Positions 51,965 through 60,639 of a stretch of 64,000 nucleotides of DNA are shown here, piece by piece. The stretch covers positions 248,001 through 312,000 of the forward strand of contig NZ_NGJN01000001.1 in NCBI RefSeq assembly GCF_002266855.1, given 5' to 3'. Made by a program: the position numbers and the translations under genes. The notes under the pieces were generated by a model. The model saw nothing but the letters and a program-made list of their open reading frames with translations. It was not told the DNA's origin and did no database searches. How positions within the stretch are numbered: the stretch's first letter is position 1; every line of letters begins with the position of its first letter. The stretch is from Winogradskyella aurantia (GTDB lineage Bacteria > Bacteroidota > Bacteroidia > Flavobacteriales > Flavobacteriaceae).

Positions 51965-52360
51965 TCAGGGTTTTTGAAGAAACTTTGTCAGAGCAAAAAC
52001 TTCAAAAAAGAGATAGAGAAAATACGGAATGAAAAAGTTGAAAACATCAGGCTGTTTATTTTCAAAAGTTGACAGGATTAATGGCAATAGAAAAATAATG
52101 GCAAGTGCCATTTTTAAGAAAGTTAATATCATAAACAAATTAAAAATATCCTTTTTCCCTGAAGAATACCTGTAATTGATTGCTGTATACATAGCCAATG
52201 TAACTATCAAATGGAAGGTATATATCTGCCACACTGGAAAGTACAACTTAAGGTCTTGTGCAAAATGATAGAGCAAATAACTGTGTATGGCAAATAAGAC
52301 AGCAGTAATGCCTATGAGTTGCAGTAAAAAGGCTAACTGTCTTTCTTTAAAATCTTTCAT
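51965..52360 (-). CDS. DUF6168-like four-helix membrane protein in the atp operon
   Basis: A 131-residue membrane protein with four predicted helices, starting MKDFKERQLAFLLQLIGITA. It sits where atpI-like genes often occur, 7 nt after atpZ and before atpB. It resembles the small membrane proteins called DUF6168 in flavobacteria. An assembly role like that of AtpI is inferred from position only. Confidence 0.65.
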   Translation of the reverse strand: MKDFKERQLAFLLQLIGITAVLFAIHSYLLYHFAQDLKLYFPVWQIYTFHLIVTLAMYTAINYRYSSGKKDIFNLFMILTFLKMALAIIFLLPLILSTFENKQPDVFNFFIPYFLYLFFEVFALTKFLQKP

Positions 52361-52367
52361 GGATCAA

Positions 52368-52622
52368 TTACTTTTCCTTTGAACCTGCAATAATACGCCT
52401 TATTACAAAAACAATAGAGATAATTACAGAGGTCAAGGACAGAATAATTGTATAAAGGTTATACTCGTTGGGGTAGTTATGGTCTAACCTAACACCAATG
52501 TAAGACCCTATGCCAATTATGGCAAACATCTGAATTGCAATACCAGAGAAATGAGCGTAAGTATTAAGCTTGTTTTTCTGGTCTTTGAGGGGTTTGTTGT
52601 TGCTGTGCTTTGATTGGCTCAT
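52368..52622 (-). CDS. atpZ: AtpZ/AtpI-family F0F1 accessory protein
   Basis: An 84-residue protein with two membrane helices (about residues 24-46 and 54-77) of the AtpZ/AtpI family. It includes HFSGIAIQMFAIIGIGSYIG and LDHNYPNEYNLYTIILSL. Related proteins help c-ring assembly or Mg2+ supply. The start at 52622 lies 59 nt inside the upstream bactofilin gene in another frame. A later start would remove the polar N-terminal tail only. Confidence 0.8.
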   Translation of the reverse strand: MSQSKHSNNKPLKDQKNKLNTYAHFSGIAIQMFAIIGIGSYIGVRLDHNYPNEYNLYTIILSLTSVIISIVFVIRRIIAGSKEK

Positions 52623-53001
52623 TTGACAATGCCTTAACGGTACCTTTCATACTACAAGTTGCATTAAACGCTGCGCCAGGTTCTACAGCCAATTTACTGG
52701 TGTGTACCTCACCTTCAATTTGTGCTGTGGATTTTAAGGACAAGGTGCCAGATAAGATTAGTTTACCTGAAAATTTACCCTCAAAATCAGCATTTTCGCC
52801 TTGAAGGGTCCCTTTGATGTAACCTGTTTTACCTACAACGACCTTTCCTGAGGTTTTTACATTCCCTTCAATCGTGCCGTCAATTCTAAAAGGTCCCTGA
52901 CTTGCAATATCACCAACAATTTTGGTGCCTTGTGCTATTATGTTTTGTTGTGAGCTTGATTCCATAATATCTTGTTTTGGTTTTTTGTTATCGGAAAACA
53001 T
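52564..53001 (-). CDS. Bactofilin (polymer-forming cytoskeletal protein)
   Basis: A 145-residue bactofilin. The central right-handed beta-helix, about residues 20-125, has repeated G-x-[IV]-x-G patterns (GPFRIDGTIEGNVKTSGKVV, FEGKFSGKLILSGTLSL). It is flanked by a polar head and a Gln/Pro-rich tail. Bactofilins form static filaments that place envelope proteins. It lies 16 nt after sprE and its 3' end overlaps atpZ by 59 nt, an unusually long coding overlap. Confidence 0.9.
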   Translation of the reverse strand: MFSDNKKPKQDIMESSSQQNIIAQGTKIVGDIASQGPFRIDGTIEGNVKTSGKVVVGKTGYIKGTLQGENADFEGKFSGKLILSGTLSLKSTAQIEGEVHTSKLAVEPGAAFNATCSMKGTVKALSNEPIKAQQQQTPQRPEKQA

Positions 53002-53017
53002 ACGTATAAATAGTTTA

Positions 53018-55633
53018 TTACTGCAATTTTAAATATGCGTTTAAGTTTTTATGTCGCTGGATGATGGCATAATTTGGCGAGGATATGGCGAAATACTCTT
53101 TGGTTATTCTTGGCTTCACTGGTCGTCCTCTTTTATCTTTTTCGCCTGACTCCAAGAAGACACCAAAACCTTCTGCACCTTGAATACTCTTTAATCCATG
53201 AACAACAACAAAGATTGTGTTTTCATCATAGACATCCTTAGAGGTTGATAAATCAAAATATTCAATCTTGGCCACTTCCTCATCTAATATTTTTACAAAT
53301 TCATCAATATCTTCATCTGAATTTTTACTGAATTGGTAAACTACGTTAAAATTTTTGGCCTTATCATCTGATATAAAATCTTTCTTTTCCAAGTCTGGGA
53401 GAGCCCTATCCAATATATCCTGGGCCTTCTTGCCTTCTTCAGTGTTCGGATAAGTCAGTGCTATGTAATTTACACCTTCCTTGTAGGCCTCTAAACCGTA
53501 AAGCCTCCCTCTCGCAGAAGCCTTTAGTATTTCAAATTTAGGAACTATATCATTTCCCTCTAATCGTTTTATTTGTTTCTCCGATTCTGTTATAACAGCA
53601 ATATAGTCTTGGTTTGTAAATTGCTCATAAAGCTTGGTGTAGATAAATTCTGGGCTGCTTTCGTCCTTTGCCAGTTCTGACTGGGGATTTAGTAAGATTT
53701 CGGCATATCGTGAATTAGGATAGTTGGACACAATATCTACTTTCATGGCCTCTGCTTTGCGGTTAAGGCCAAATTCTAGGTAAATCTTATATAGATTATA
53801 TTTTGACGGAAGAACAAGGCGTTCTTCAGGATTGTTTTTTAGTAAGGACTCAAAGCGTATTTTTGATAATTCTAATTCTTTAAACTTCTCCTTGTATATA
53901 ATGCCTAATTGATAATAGGCAAAATTGCGTTCCTTAGCAATACTATCTATTTCGGTTTGCTCCGTTGGTAATGATGCCAAATATACATCAGGATTAAAAC
54001 GGGTATCCTCTTCTTTACTTTCAGCAACAACGTCCGGGCTTGTCGTTTTTATACCTGCTCTGTCATTTGAAAGTCTCCAATTGTCCTGTAGTTTTCGATC
54101 GCCCCAGAGATTAACAAACTCATTTTTACCATAGGCCACGGTACTTGGGTTGTAAAAGTAAAAACTGCCACCTCTGCTATTTTGGTTAAATCCAGCGTCA
54201 GGTAAAGCACCCCCTTTGCCCTTAGTCACATTGGTGGATGCAATTCTCGGGTTTGTCGGTGAACTGGCCATAGCATTTTTGCGTTTTTGCTCTTCTTTTT
54301 CCCTAAGCTCTTCTTCTTCAATGGCCTTTGCTTTTAATTCTTCAACATAGGCGGCATAAATAGTAAGTTGCTCTTCTTTGGAAAGACTTACAATATGTAG
54401 AATACTGTCATTGGCGCGCGCTATTCCTTCATAATAAATAACATCCTCAAGGTTTTCACGTTTTTTCTTTATTACCCTAAACGACTTTGTATTTGGCTGC
54501 ATAGCAGTCATTGTACTATCGTAATAGGCTCCAGCTGTCTTATAAATATTTCGATCAAAATACATATTGCCCAAGGTCTCATAGTTGAGCGCTCTTAAAT
54601 ATTTATCTGATGTTGTTTTTCGCAGCGACTTATTATAGTAAGCCTCTGCCAAGCTATCAGACAATTGTTGGCGATGATATTCAGCAATGCGATAGTAAAT
54701 TTTATCTAAAAATGGCCTGTTCTCCCTGTTTTCCTCTAGCTCTGCGAGGTATTCTTCAAAAGCGAGCAAATCTCCCTCCGTAGTGTCAAAGTTCTTTGAC
54801 TTTTCAAGATGGGCATTAATATAAAATCCTCTAGGAATTTGTCTATGCATATCAATTACCACATCAAACTCAACATTGGCACTATCTCTAAGTCCAAACT
54901 CATTAAATAATTGCCCTCTTATAAAATGATAACGGGCCTTTTCTCTTTTTACCTTTGTATGCTCTGCGGCAATTGCTAATTGTGTTAAGGCACTGTCTTT
55001 AGCCTTAATATTCATATAAGCCTGTGCCAGTGCTGCTGAGGCATCCGCTAAATCCTGACCTTCTATAACGCCTTGCTCCTCCTCAAGCAGGCGCTTCAAT
55101 TTTTTGACAGCCACTCGATTATTATCTAATCGTATATTGCTTTTTTCGCGCCAAATTTTTACTTGGTTTATTTTATCGCTAGTAGGGTATTTGTTAAGAA
55201 TGTTATTGAAGGCCGCCAATGCGGGCACAAAACGCTGATCGTAATATCTAGACTTCCCCAGAAGTAAATAAGCCTCATCAATCTGATAGTTTTTCTCCTT
55301 ACCGTTTATATTCATGCCGTGCTTCTGAATCGCCTTTATGGCTTTTTCCTCAGCGCGTTCAAAATCCGCGTTACGTGTTTCTCCAGGCAAGAAAACATCT
55401 TCGGAGATGTTCATCCGTTCAATTGGCAAGAGCTCCCAGAAGTTTTCGGTAAACTCGTCATTGATAGCAAGTTTACCACGTTCTAGGGCAAGTTCCCCGT
55501 TATATAGAATATTGTATCGTGTACCTAAGGCGTGAAAGTTACGACTGACAAATGTGTCTTTTTTTCGCGAACAGCTTTGCATCAATATTACAAGGCAAAA
55601 AAAAGAGAGCACTATGTTATAATTGGTTTTCAC
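53018..55633 (-). CDS. sprE: Gliding/type IX secretion lipoprotein SprE (PorW)
   Basis: An 871-residue lipoprotein. The signal MKTNYNIVLSFFCLVILMQS has acylated Cys21, followed by SRKKDTFVSRNFHALGTRYN, the start block of the SprE/PorW family. TPR-like helical repeats fill the next 700 residues. SprE is needed for gliding and type IX secretion in F. johnsoniae and is linked to the PorK/N ring in Porphyromonas (PorW). It is followed by the bactofilin after 16 nt. No promoter box was recognised in the 181-nt gap upstream. Confidence 0.88.
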   Translation of the reverse strand: MKTNYNIVLSFFCLVILMQSCSRKKDTFVSRNFHALGTRYNILYNGELALERGKLAINDEFTENFWELLPIERMNISEDVFLPGETRNADFERAEEKAIKAIQKHGMNINGKEKNYQIDEAYLLLGKSRYYDQRFVPALAAFNNILNKYPTSDKINQVKIWREKSNIRLDNNRVAVKKLKRLLEEEQGVIEGQDLADASAALAQAYMNIKAKDSALTQLAIAAEHTKVKREKARYHFIRGQLFNEFGLRDSANVEFDVVIDMHRQIPRGFYINAHLEKSKNFDTTEGDLLAFEEYLAELEENRENRPFLDKIYYRIAEYHRQQLSDSLAEAYYNKSLRKTTSDKYLRALNYETLGNMYFDRNIYKTAGAYYDSTMTAMQPNTKSFRVIKKKRENLEDVIYYEGIARANDSILHIVSLSKEEQLTIYAAYVEELKAKAIEEEELREKEEQKRKNAMASSPTNPRIASTNVTKGKGGALPDAGFNQNSRGGSFYFYNPSTVAYGKNEFVNLWGDRKLQDNWRLSNDRAGIKTTSPDVVAESKEEDTRFNPDVYLASLPTEQTEIDSIAKERNFAYYQLGIIYKEKFKELELSKIRFESLLKNNPEERLVLPSKYNLYKIYLEFGLNRKAEAMKVDIVSNYPNSRYAEILLNPQSELAKDESSPEFIYTKLYEQFTNQDYIAVITESEKQIKRLEGNDIVPKFEILKASARGRLYGLEAYKEGVNYIALTYPNTEEGKKAQDILDRALPDLEKKDFISDDKAKNFNVVYQFSKNSDEDIDEFVKILDEEVAKIEYFDLSTSKDVYDENTIFVVVHGLKSIQGAEGFGVFLESGEKDKRGRPVKPRITKEYFAISSPNYAIIQRHKNLNAYLKLQ

Positions 55634-55764
55634 CGTAGGTTTTGTTTGAATAATACATAACTAAAATGCCATGATTTTAGTGTGTTAGGTGGTAAAAATA
55701 AACATCTTTTTGAATTTTTGTGGTAATTTGAAGGTTTTTCGGTATAGCACCAATATTGAAAAGA

Positions 55765-55798
55765 AAAAAGCCCGTAATCGAATAATAACGGGCTTTTT
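55765..55798 (-). terminator. Terminator of the PadR/ABC operon
   Basis: Arms AAAAAGCCCGT (55765-55775) and ACGGGCTTTTT (55788-55798) with a 12-nt loop, followed on the minus strand by a T-rich tract. It lies 16 nt past the ATPase stop. Confidence 0.9.
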
Positions 55799-55814
55799 GT
55801 TGCTTCAGTTTAAA

Positions 55815-56540
55815 TTACTCTTCCTCTTGGGCAGATGAAAATGCGTTACTCGCAAAATGCGCTTCCAGTTCCTTTAGGGTTTTAGGATTGGTTTCCAAAT
55901 CCATAATAACGTCACCTTTTTCCAAAACAACAATACGCTCGCAAACATCTGTAACATGCATTAAATCATGGCTGGAAATCAAAATCGTTATACCTTGTTT
56001 TTGTGCTAAATCCTTGAGTATTTGCTTAAGTCTAATCTGTGTTGTTGGGTCTAAATTGGCAAATGGCTCATCTAGTACTATTACTTCTGGATTACCAATT
56101 AGGGCGGCAACAATACCTGCCTTTTTTTGATTACCCTTACTCAAGTCCCGTAAGTATTTCTTTTTTCCAATGATTTCACCATTGAAGAAGTCTTCAAACT
56201 GAGATGTTAAAGCGTCTACGTCTGCCTTATTCTGGCCTCGTAAATCACCTATAAAATAGAAGTATTCCTCTGGCGTGAGATACCCAATCAAGAAACTTTC
56301 ATCTATGAATGATGAGGTAAACGGCTTCCAGTCTTCACTTTGGTCCACGACAATGTCGTTGGTGGTTATATTGCCGGTTGTGGGTTTTATTAAATCTAAC
56401 AATAAACTGAAGTAAGTAGTTTTACCAGCGCCATTGTTGCCCACCAAACCAAAACTTTGGCCTTTGGGAATACTTAATTCTTCAATATTCAAAACGGTTG
56501 TACCGTTATAGGATTTGGAAAGGTCTTTAGTATATATCAT
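55815..56540 (-). CDS. ABC transporter ATPase
   Basis: A 241-residue ATPase when started at ATG 56540 (MIYTKDLSKSYNG); an earlier Met in frame would overlap the permease gene. Walker A is VGNNGAGKTT, signature LSKGNQKKAG and Walker B VIVLDEPFANLD. The signature is typical of ABC-2 export partners. It is the last gene of the PadR unit, 16 nt after the DUF5687 permease, which is its likely membrane partner. Confidence 0.92.
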   Translation of the reverse strand: MIYTKDLSKSYNGTTVLNIEELSIPKGQSFGLVGNNGAGKTTYFSLLLDLIKPTTGNITTNDIVVDQSEDWKPFTSSFIDESFLIGYLTPEEYFYFIGDLRGQNKADVDALTSQFEDFFNGEIIGKKKYLRDLSKGNQKKAGIVAALIGNPEVIVLDEPFANLDPTTQIRLKQILKDLAQKQGITILISSHDLMHVTDVCERIVVLEKGDVIMDLETNPKTLKELEAHFASNAFSSAQEEE

Positions 56541-56556
56541 CGTCTTATTTGTATTA

Positions 56557-58035
56557 TTAACTATCTTGACTAAAGGCGTCAATCATTTTATATTTTGCAT
56601 CTAAATATCTTTGGGTAATCATCTTCATCACTTTTTTATGAAGTACAATACCTGCAATTCCCAATAGAATTAAGGTTGCTACGCCAGACTCAAAGCCTGC
56701 TAACCAATTGACCAGGGCAAAAATGAGCATTGGTAGAATCATTAATGGTAAACCGATAATCCATTGTACAGCTCCTGTACCTTGGTAATTGAAAGCGGCA
56801 CGCTGATTTAAATCTATTTTTTTTCTATTAAAGGAGCCCCCGTAAAGAATCACGTGTGAGTTTACTCCAATATTATATATGGCAGCAGCAAAGTGTGCCA
56901 CTAATATTTTCCACCCAAAATAGACATAAGGAATACTTAAGACGAACATTATAACAACGCTTAATACCATAAGTATAAATTTAGACCTCAGATACTGTTC
57001 GTATTTTATATTTTGGCTCATGAGCATTTTATAGTAGCCGCTATCCCAGGCTGGTATGAATTGCCCAAAGTTGATAAGAAAGATTCCTGTTACAAAAATC
57101 CCAATAAATGGGAATAACCATACCATATCTCTATACATAGGCTGTGGATAAAAGAATAAACCATACAACAATCCAATAACCATAATGAACACCATAGATT
57201 TGGTACGCTTATTTCTCCATATCAGTTTTAAGTCTAACTGCATAAATGGCGCAATATCGCCAAAACGTTTAGTCCAAGATAAGTCCGCTGCTTTTACTTC
57301 CGTAACCTTTGATTTAAGCGAACTATCTAAGAATAATTTATCCTTTAAAATCTTAAAATTAAACGCATAGCAAGCTAGCAGAATAGCCAAAGGAATTAGA
57401 ATAAGTATGGGGTGATTTGCAATACCAATAATGCCATCTCCAACTAGAGTGGTCATGGATACCACGTTAAAATAGTCTAAGGCATAAAGGGTTCCTACGA
57501 CCGCTATTAACGGTAAAAACGATAATTCGGTCTCAGCTGAGAAAGCCTCAATGATAAAATTTAAGAAGTTAATAATGAGTACAATAAGAATCATTGTGAA
57601 CATCCAGGTCAAAACCAAAACCGCACCGTAGCCTTCAACACCAAGCATTATACCAAATGGAACAATAGCAAATAAGGGCAGAAAATTAAAAAATGAAAAT
57701 GCTGATTTCCCTAAAACATAATGCACGACGGTTGACCGTTTTACAGGGAGAGTCAACAATGGTTTTACGCTCATAACGGGAAGTTTCTGCAAAAAGAAAC
57801 GAATCATTAAATCCGCAATAATCCAGAAAAATATAAATCCATTGACCACCTCAAAAGGGTCTTGGTCGGGATAAACCTTTTTTAGAATAGGTAACAATCC
57901 AAATCCTAATGCCAAGAAAACAACAATAAAATAAAGTGCAAAAAACACCAGAAGGATATTGAGCGCTAAATTTTTTTGCCAATACGAGGAACGGAAGTAT
58001 TGTTTCCATTGCAATCTCAGAAAGTGCTTTATCAT
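56557..58035 (-). CDS. DUF5687 family ABC-2 type permease
   Basis: A 492-residue protein with about ten to twelve hydrophobic segments, of the DUF5687 group found next to ABC ATPases in Bacteroidota. It starts MIKHFLRLQWKQYFRSSYWQ, and conserved pieces include FFLQKLPVMSVKPLLTLPVK and FIPAWDSGYYKMLMSQNIKY. With the downstream ATPase it forms a probable exporter of unknown substrate. It follows the three paralogous membrane genes by 64 nt. Confidence 0.85.
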   Translation of the reverse strand: MIKHFLRLQWKQYFRSSYWQKNLALNILLVFFALYFIVVFLALGFGLLPILKKVYPDQDPFEVVNGFIFFWIIADLMIRFFLQKLPVMSVKPLLTLPVKRSTVVHYVLGKSAFSFFNFLPLFAIVPFGIMLGVEGYGAVLVLTWMFTMILIVLIINFLNFIIEAFSAETELSFLPLIAVVGTLYALDYFNVVSMTTLVGDGIIGIANHPILILIPLAILLACYAFNFKILKDKLFLDSSLKSKVTEVKAADLSWTKRFGDIAPFMQLDLKLIWRNKRTKSMVFIMVIGLLYGLFFYPQPMYRDMVWLFPFIGIFVTGIFLINFGQFIPAWDSGYYKMLMSQNIKYEQYLRSKFILMVLSVVIMFVLSIPYVYFGWKILVAHFAAAIYNIGVNSHVILYGGSFNRKKIDLNQRAAFNYQGTGAVQWIIGLPLMILPMLIFALVNWLAGFESGVATLILLGIAGIVLHKKVMKMITQRYLDAKYKMIDAFSQDS

Positions 58036-58099
58036 AGCGTTTTGATTAGTTGTTGTGCTCGGTTAGTAGCCTGTTTAAATATTTTGTTACACAATGTAA

Positions 58100-58792
58100 T
58101 CAAATGATTTGGTAATTTGGATATTGTTTTAACATCTCCTGTTTTAGTTTAGGAGCTACAATGCATATGGATACATATAGACATAAGCCAAAACATATTA
58201 AAAAAGCCGATAAGAACACTAGTTTAGTATTTGAGAGTTTTTCTCCAATTTCAAAAACTATAGATATATAGATTCCAATATTTAAAACATACATTAAACC
58301 ACCCAATTGCACCATGGTAGATTCAAAAAGCCATTTTTTACCGGTTTGTTTCTGTCTGCGTTTTATTATTTTTCCTTGCTTGTAGATATATCTAAAAGGA
58401 AAAAACATTAAGGTTAAACAAACAACGAGCAAAAACCAAAACTTATCTTCAAGACCGACTAAAACGAAGTGAAATACCCAAATTAAAAAGAGAGTCATAA
58501 CGACCTTAGGTAATTTAAAAAACGCTATAAAATACTTCCAGACCATTTTTCTATAATGCTTATTGAGCGCATTTGTTTTTTGCTCTACGACATCAGAAAA
58601 ACCGGTAACTCCAAATTTTTTGAATTCGATTTGAAGCGCTTTCTCAAAAGAAAGCTCTGGGTTTTTTTGCCACATATCTTCAATGCCATTCGCTAAATGG
58701 TCTACCAGCTCCGTTTGTACATCGTACCATTCTACATAATGCTTTTGCGTGAAGGCATATAATTGCTGGATTTGGTCTTTTGTAACTTTCAA
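58100..58792 (-). CDS. HAAS-like membrane protein, third paralogue
   Basis: A 230-residue protein with an N-terminal helical domain (YDVQTELVDHLANGIEDMWQ, then FEKALQIEFKKFGVTGFSDV) and four membrane helices after about residue 85. The x-D-[IV]-x-x-E-[LM]-[VI]-D-H-[VIL]-A motif is shared with the next two genes. It resembles the HAAS/DUF1700-type domains known to pair with PadR regulators; the family call is by pattern and needs a profile search. It is 64 nt before the permease. Confidence 0.7.
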   Translation of the reverse strand: MKVTKDQIQQLYAFTQKHYVEWYDVQTELVDHLANGIEDMWQKNPELSFEKALQIEFKKFGVTGFSDVVEQKTNALNKHYRKMVWKYFIAFFKLPKVVMTLFLIWVFHFVLVGLEDKFWFLLVVCLTLMFFPFRYIYKQGKIIKRRQKQTGKKWLFESTMVQLGGLMYVLNIGIYISIVFEIGEKLSNTKLVFLSAFLICFGLCLYVSICIVAPKLKQEMLKQYPNYQII

Positions 58793-58798
58793 ATTCTA

Positions 58799-59467
58799 TT
58801 ATGAAATTAGCTTAGTATAAATAGCCTTGTATTCTTGCGATGTTTGACGATATATTTTAATACCGGATACTATAAATAGTACATTAAAAATTGTCGTGAA
58901 AAAAATAATGACATTATGCGTCTGTAAAGAGACTTCTATAATACCATCCGGCTTTGGCAACTGATAAAATAGATTGCACATGAGCATGGAAAAAATGATG
59001 TAGAAATAACTGTACAATAAATATCCAGATTTTTTAATCTTAACACTCATTACAGCGTAATGTAAGGTATAATATAGTATTGGAAGGCCAAAAAGAAGCA
59101 AACTGAACCACTTAAAAACGTTGAGGTTGGCATTCTGAAATACCAAATAATAGACCCAAACAAAAAGCAAAACCAAGATAAGACTTTTAGCCTGGGTAAA
59201 AAGTTCAGCAAAATTTCTGAAATACGCAGCTCTAACCTTTGCGTTTATAGTCTTTAAACGTTGTCTCTCTAAATATTTCAAATGACCAGACCAGCCTAAC
59301 TTGTCTAGGGTATATTTAAATAACGTTTCAAAATCATGGTGCCCTTCTTTTTCTTCCATCTCGCAAGCGATATGGTCTATCATTTCTAATCGGATATCCC
59401 AATAACCAATACCTTGTTTTTTGAGATAGGTATCAATACGTTCAATATGTGTTTTGTTTAGCTTCAT
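58799..59467 (-). CDS. HAAS-like membrane protein, second paralogue
   Basis: A 222-residue protein with the same plan as its neighbours: IERIDTYLKKQGIGYWDIRL, EMIDHIACEMEE and FKYTLDKLGWSGH, then four helices from about residue 85. Its start overlaps the stop of the first paralogue by 4 nt and its stop is 6 nt from the third. Likely arose by tandem duplication; sequences are now clearly divergent outside the N-terminal motif. Confidence 0.7.
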   Translation of the reverse strand: MKLNKTHIERIDTYLKKQGIGYWDIRLEMIDHIACEMEEKEGHHDFETLFKYTLDKLGWSGHLKYLERQRLKTINAKVRAAYFRNFAELFTQAKSLILVLLFVWVYYLVFQNANLNVFKWFSLLLFGLPILYYTLHYAVMSVKIKKSGYLLYSYFYIIFSMLMCNLFYQLPKPDGIIEVSLQTHNVIIFFTTIFNVLFIVSGIKIYRQTSQEYKAIYTKLIS

Positions 59468-60123
59468 AACACAGTTAAGTTTTTAAATCGTTTTTGGTAA
59501 CCCTTTGCCAATTGAATAGTCACTCTAAAAAGAGCCACCATCACACTTAGAATAATGCTAATTGTCAAGATGATATAGAGCATTTTAGATTCTTCGGCAG
59601 TACCTCCAAAAAAGGTGTTATTTAAAAAGACGAAAAAGTGGAAAATAAAGACTAACGGTAAGGATATGCGCTCTACAGCAGAAAACCGCTCTAATTTATA
59701 GCGCCTTAAAGCTATCCAATACACAAGTCCAAAAATTAAAAAGATAACCAAAGGCACGGCAAATAAGAGGTCTTTAAAAGTCTCTAAACTATAATACTGA
59801 AACGCAAGATATAATACAGCAAAGAACACAGCGATCGTAACGAGGCCTGCAGGTGAAAACAGGTTTTTAAATAAGGCTTTCCTGATTTTTTTATCTGCAG
59901 TCTTTAAAAATTTTTTATTGTTTTGAAGAAGTTTGGATTTATTCTCTATCATGTAATCCTTGAAGATATAGTAAAAGTTTCGCTCATCACCATTGTTAAT
60001 TATTTCTTCAATTTCAGAAGCAACGTGATCAACCATTTCCGTTCTGATATCGGCATAAATCACATTGGAATTGTCAAGATAATTATTTATAAATTGAATC
60101 TGCTCCTTATTTAACGCTCCCAT
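59464..60123 (-). CDS. HAAS-like membrane protein, first paralogue
   Basis: A 219-residue protein, N-terminal domain QIQFINNYLDNSNVIYADIR then TEMVDHVASEIEEIINNGDE, and four helices after about residue 85. It starts 2 nt downstream of the padR stop and overlaps the second paralogue by 4 nt, so it is co-transcribed with the regulator. Whether it regulates PadR or is its target is not known. Confidence 0.7.
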   Translation of the reverse strand: MGALNKEQIQFINNYLDNSNVIYADIRTEMVDHVASEIEEIINNGDERNFYYIFKDYMIENKSKLLQNNKKFLKTADKKIRKALFKNLFSPAGLVTIAVFFAVLYLAFQYYSLETFKDLLFAVPLVIFLIFGLVYWIALRRYKLERFSAVERISLPLVFIFHFFVFLNNTFFGGTAEESKMLYIILTISIILSVMVALFRVTIQLAKGYQKRFKNLTVL

Positions 60124-60125
60124 AA

Positions 60126-60458
60126 CTAGGCCAATTTAGGGTTTACTAGGCTTTGCATTGTTTTTATATAATCAGCAAGTTCAGACAATTTATTAACCGT
60201 CTCCTTAGTTCCGGTTTCAGTAAGCTTATAGTACTTACGCAATCTATTATCTACTTTCGCAACCTCTACATCCAACAAACCTTCTGCTTCTAATTTATGT
60301 AAGGCTGGATATAAAGCACCTTCCGTGATATTAAACTCTCCCTTGGTTAACGCTTTTACCTTCTGTGTAATCTCATAACCATACATTTTATCATGCTCGC
60401 TGAGTAATTTTAAGATGATGGTATTTAAACTTCCCTTATATAATTTTGAATTGCCCAT
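60126..60458 (-). CDS. PadR-family transcriptional regulator
   Basis: A 110-residue winged-helix repressor starting at ATG 60458 (MGNSKLYKGSLNTIILKLLS); an in-frame TTG upstream adds five residues. The DNA-binding region includes MYGYEITQKVKALTKG and ITEGALYPALHKLEAEGLLD, the PadR signature. The C-terminal dimerisation helix is short, as in subfamily 2. It heads the leftward unit of three HAAS-like genes and an ABC transporter, and probably represses itself. Confidence 0.93.
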   Translation of the reverse strand: MGNSKLYKGSLNTIILKLLSEHDKMYGYEITQKVKALTKGEFNITEGALYPALHKLEAEGLLDVEVAKVDNRLRKYYKLTETGTKETVNKLSELADYIKTMQSLVNPKLA

Positions 60459-60476
60459 AGTTCGATATAGCAATTA

Positions 60477-60484
60477 CAAATATA
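60477..60484 (-). promoter_or_regulatory. Putative -7 box for the PadR operon
   Basis: TATATTTG on the minus strand matches TAnnTTTG, 18 nt upstream of the padR start. No -33 TTG at usual spacing. The region is a likely target of PadR autoregulation. Confidence 0.45.
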
Positions 60485-60593
60485 TACATAATTTTCTTAT
60501 GCATATGACTCTTAAGTATATTTTATTCACCACGAAAAGCACCGTTTAAAGACTTTTTTAAGAAAACTTTAGTCCTTTAAACCCTATTAAAGA

Positions 60594-60625
60594 TTGTAAG
60601 GCTGCATGGACTTTGTTTATTTTTG
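60594..60625 (+). promoter_or_regulatory. Promoter of the PaaE-like reductase gene
   Basis: TTG at 60594-60596 and TATTTTTG at 60618-60625 are 21 nt apart, matching the Bacteroidota consensus. The box ends 14 nt before the ATG at 60640. An in-frame TTG start at 60613 would lie within it and is rejected. Confidence 0.6.
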
Positions 60626-60639
60626 CAAAAACAATTGCA

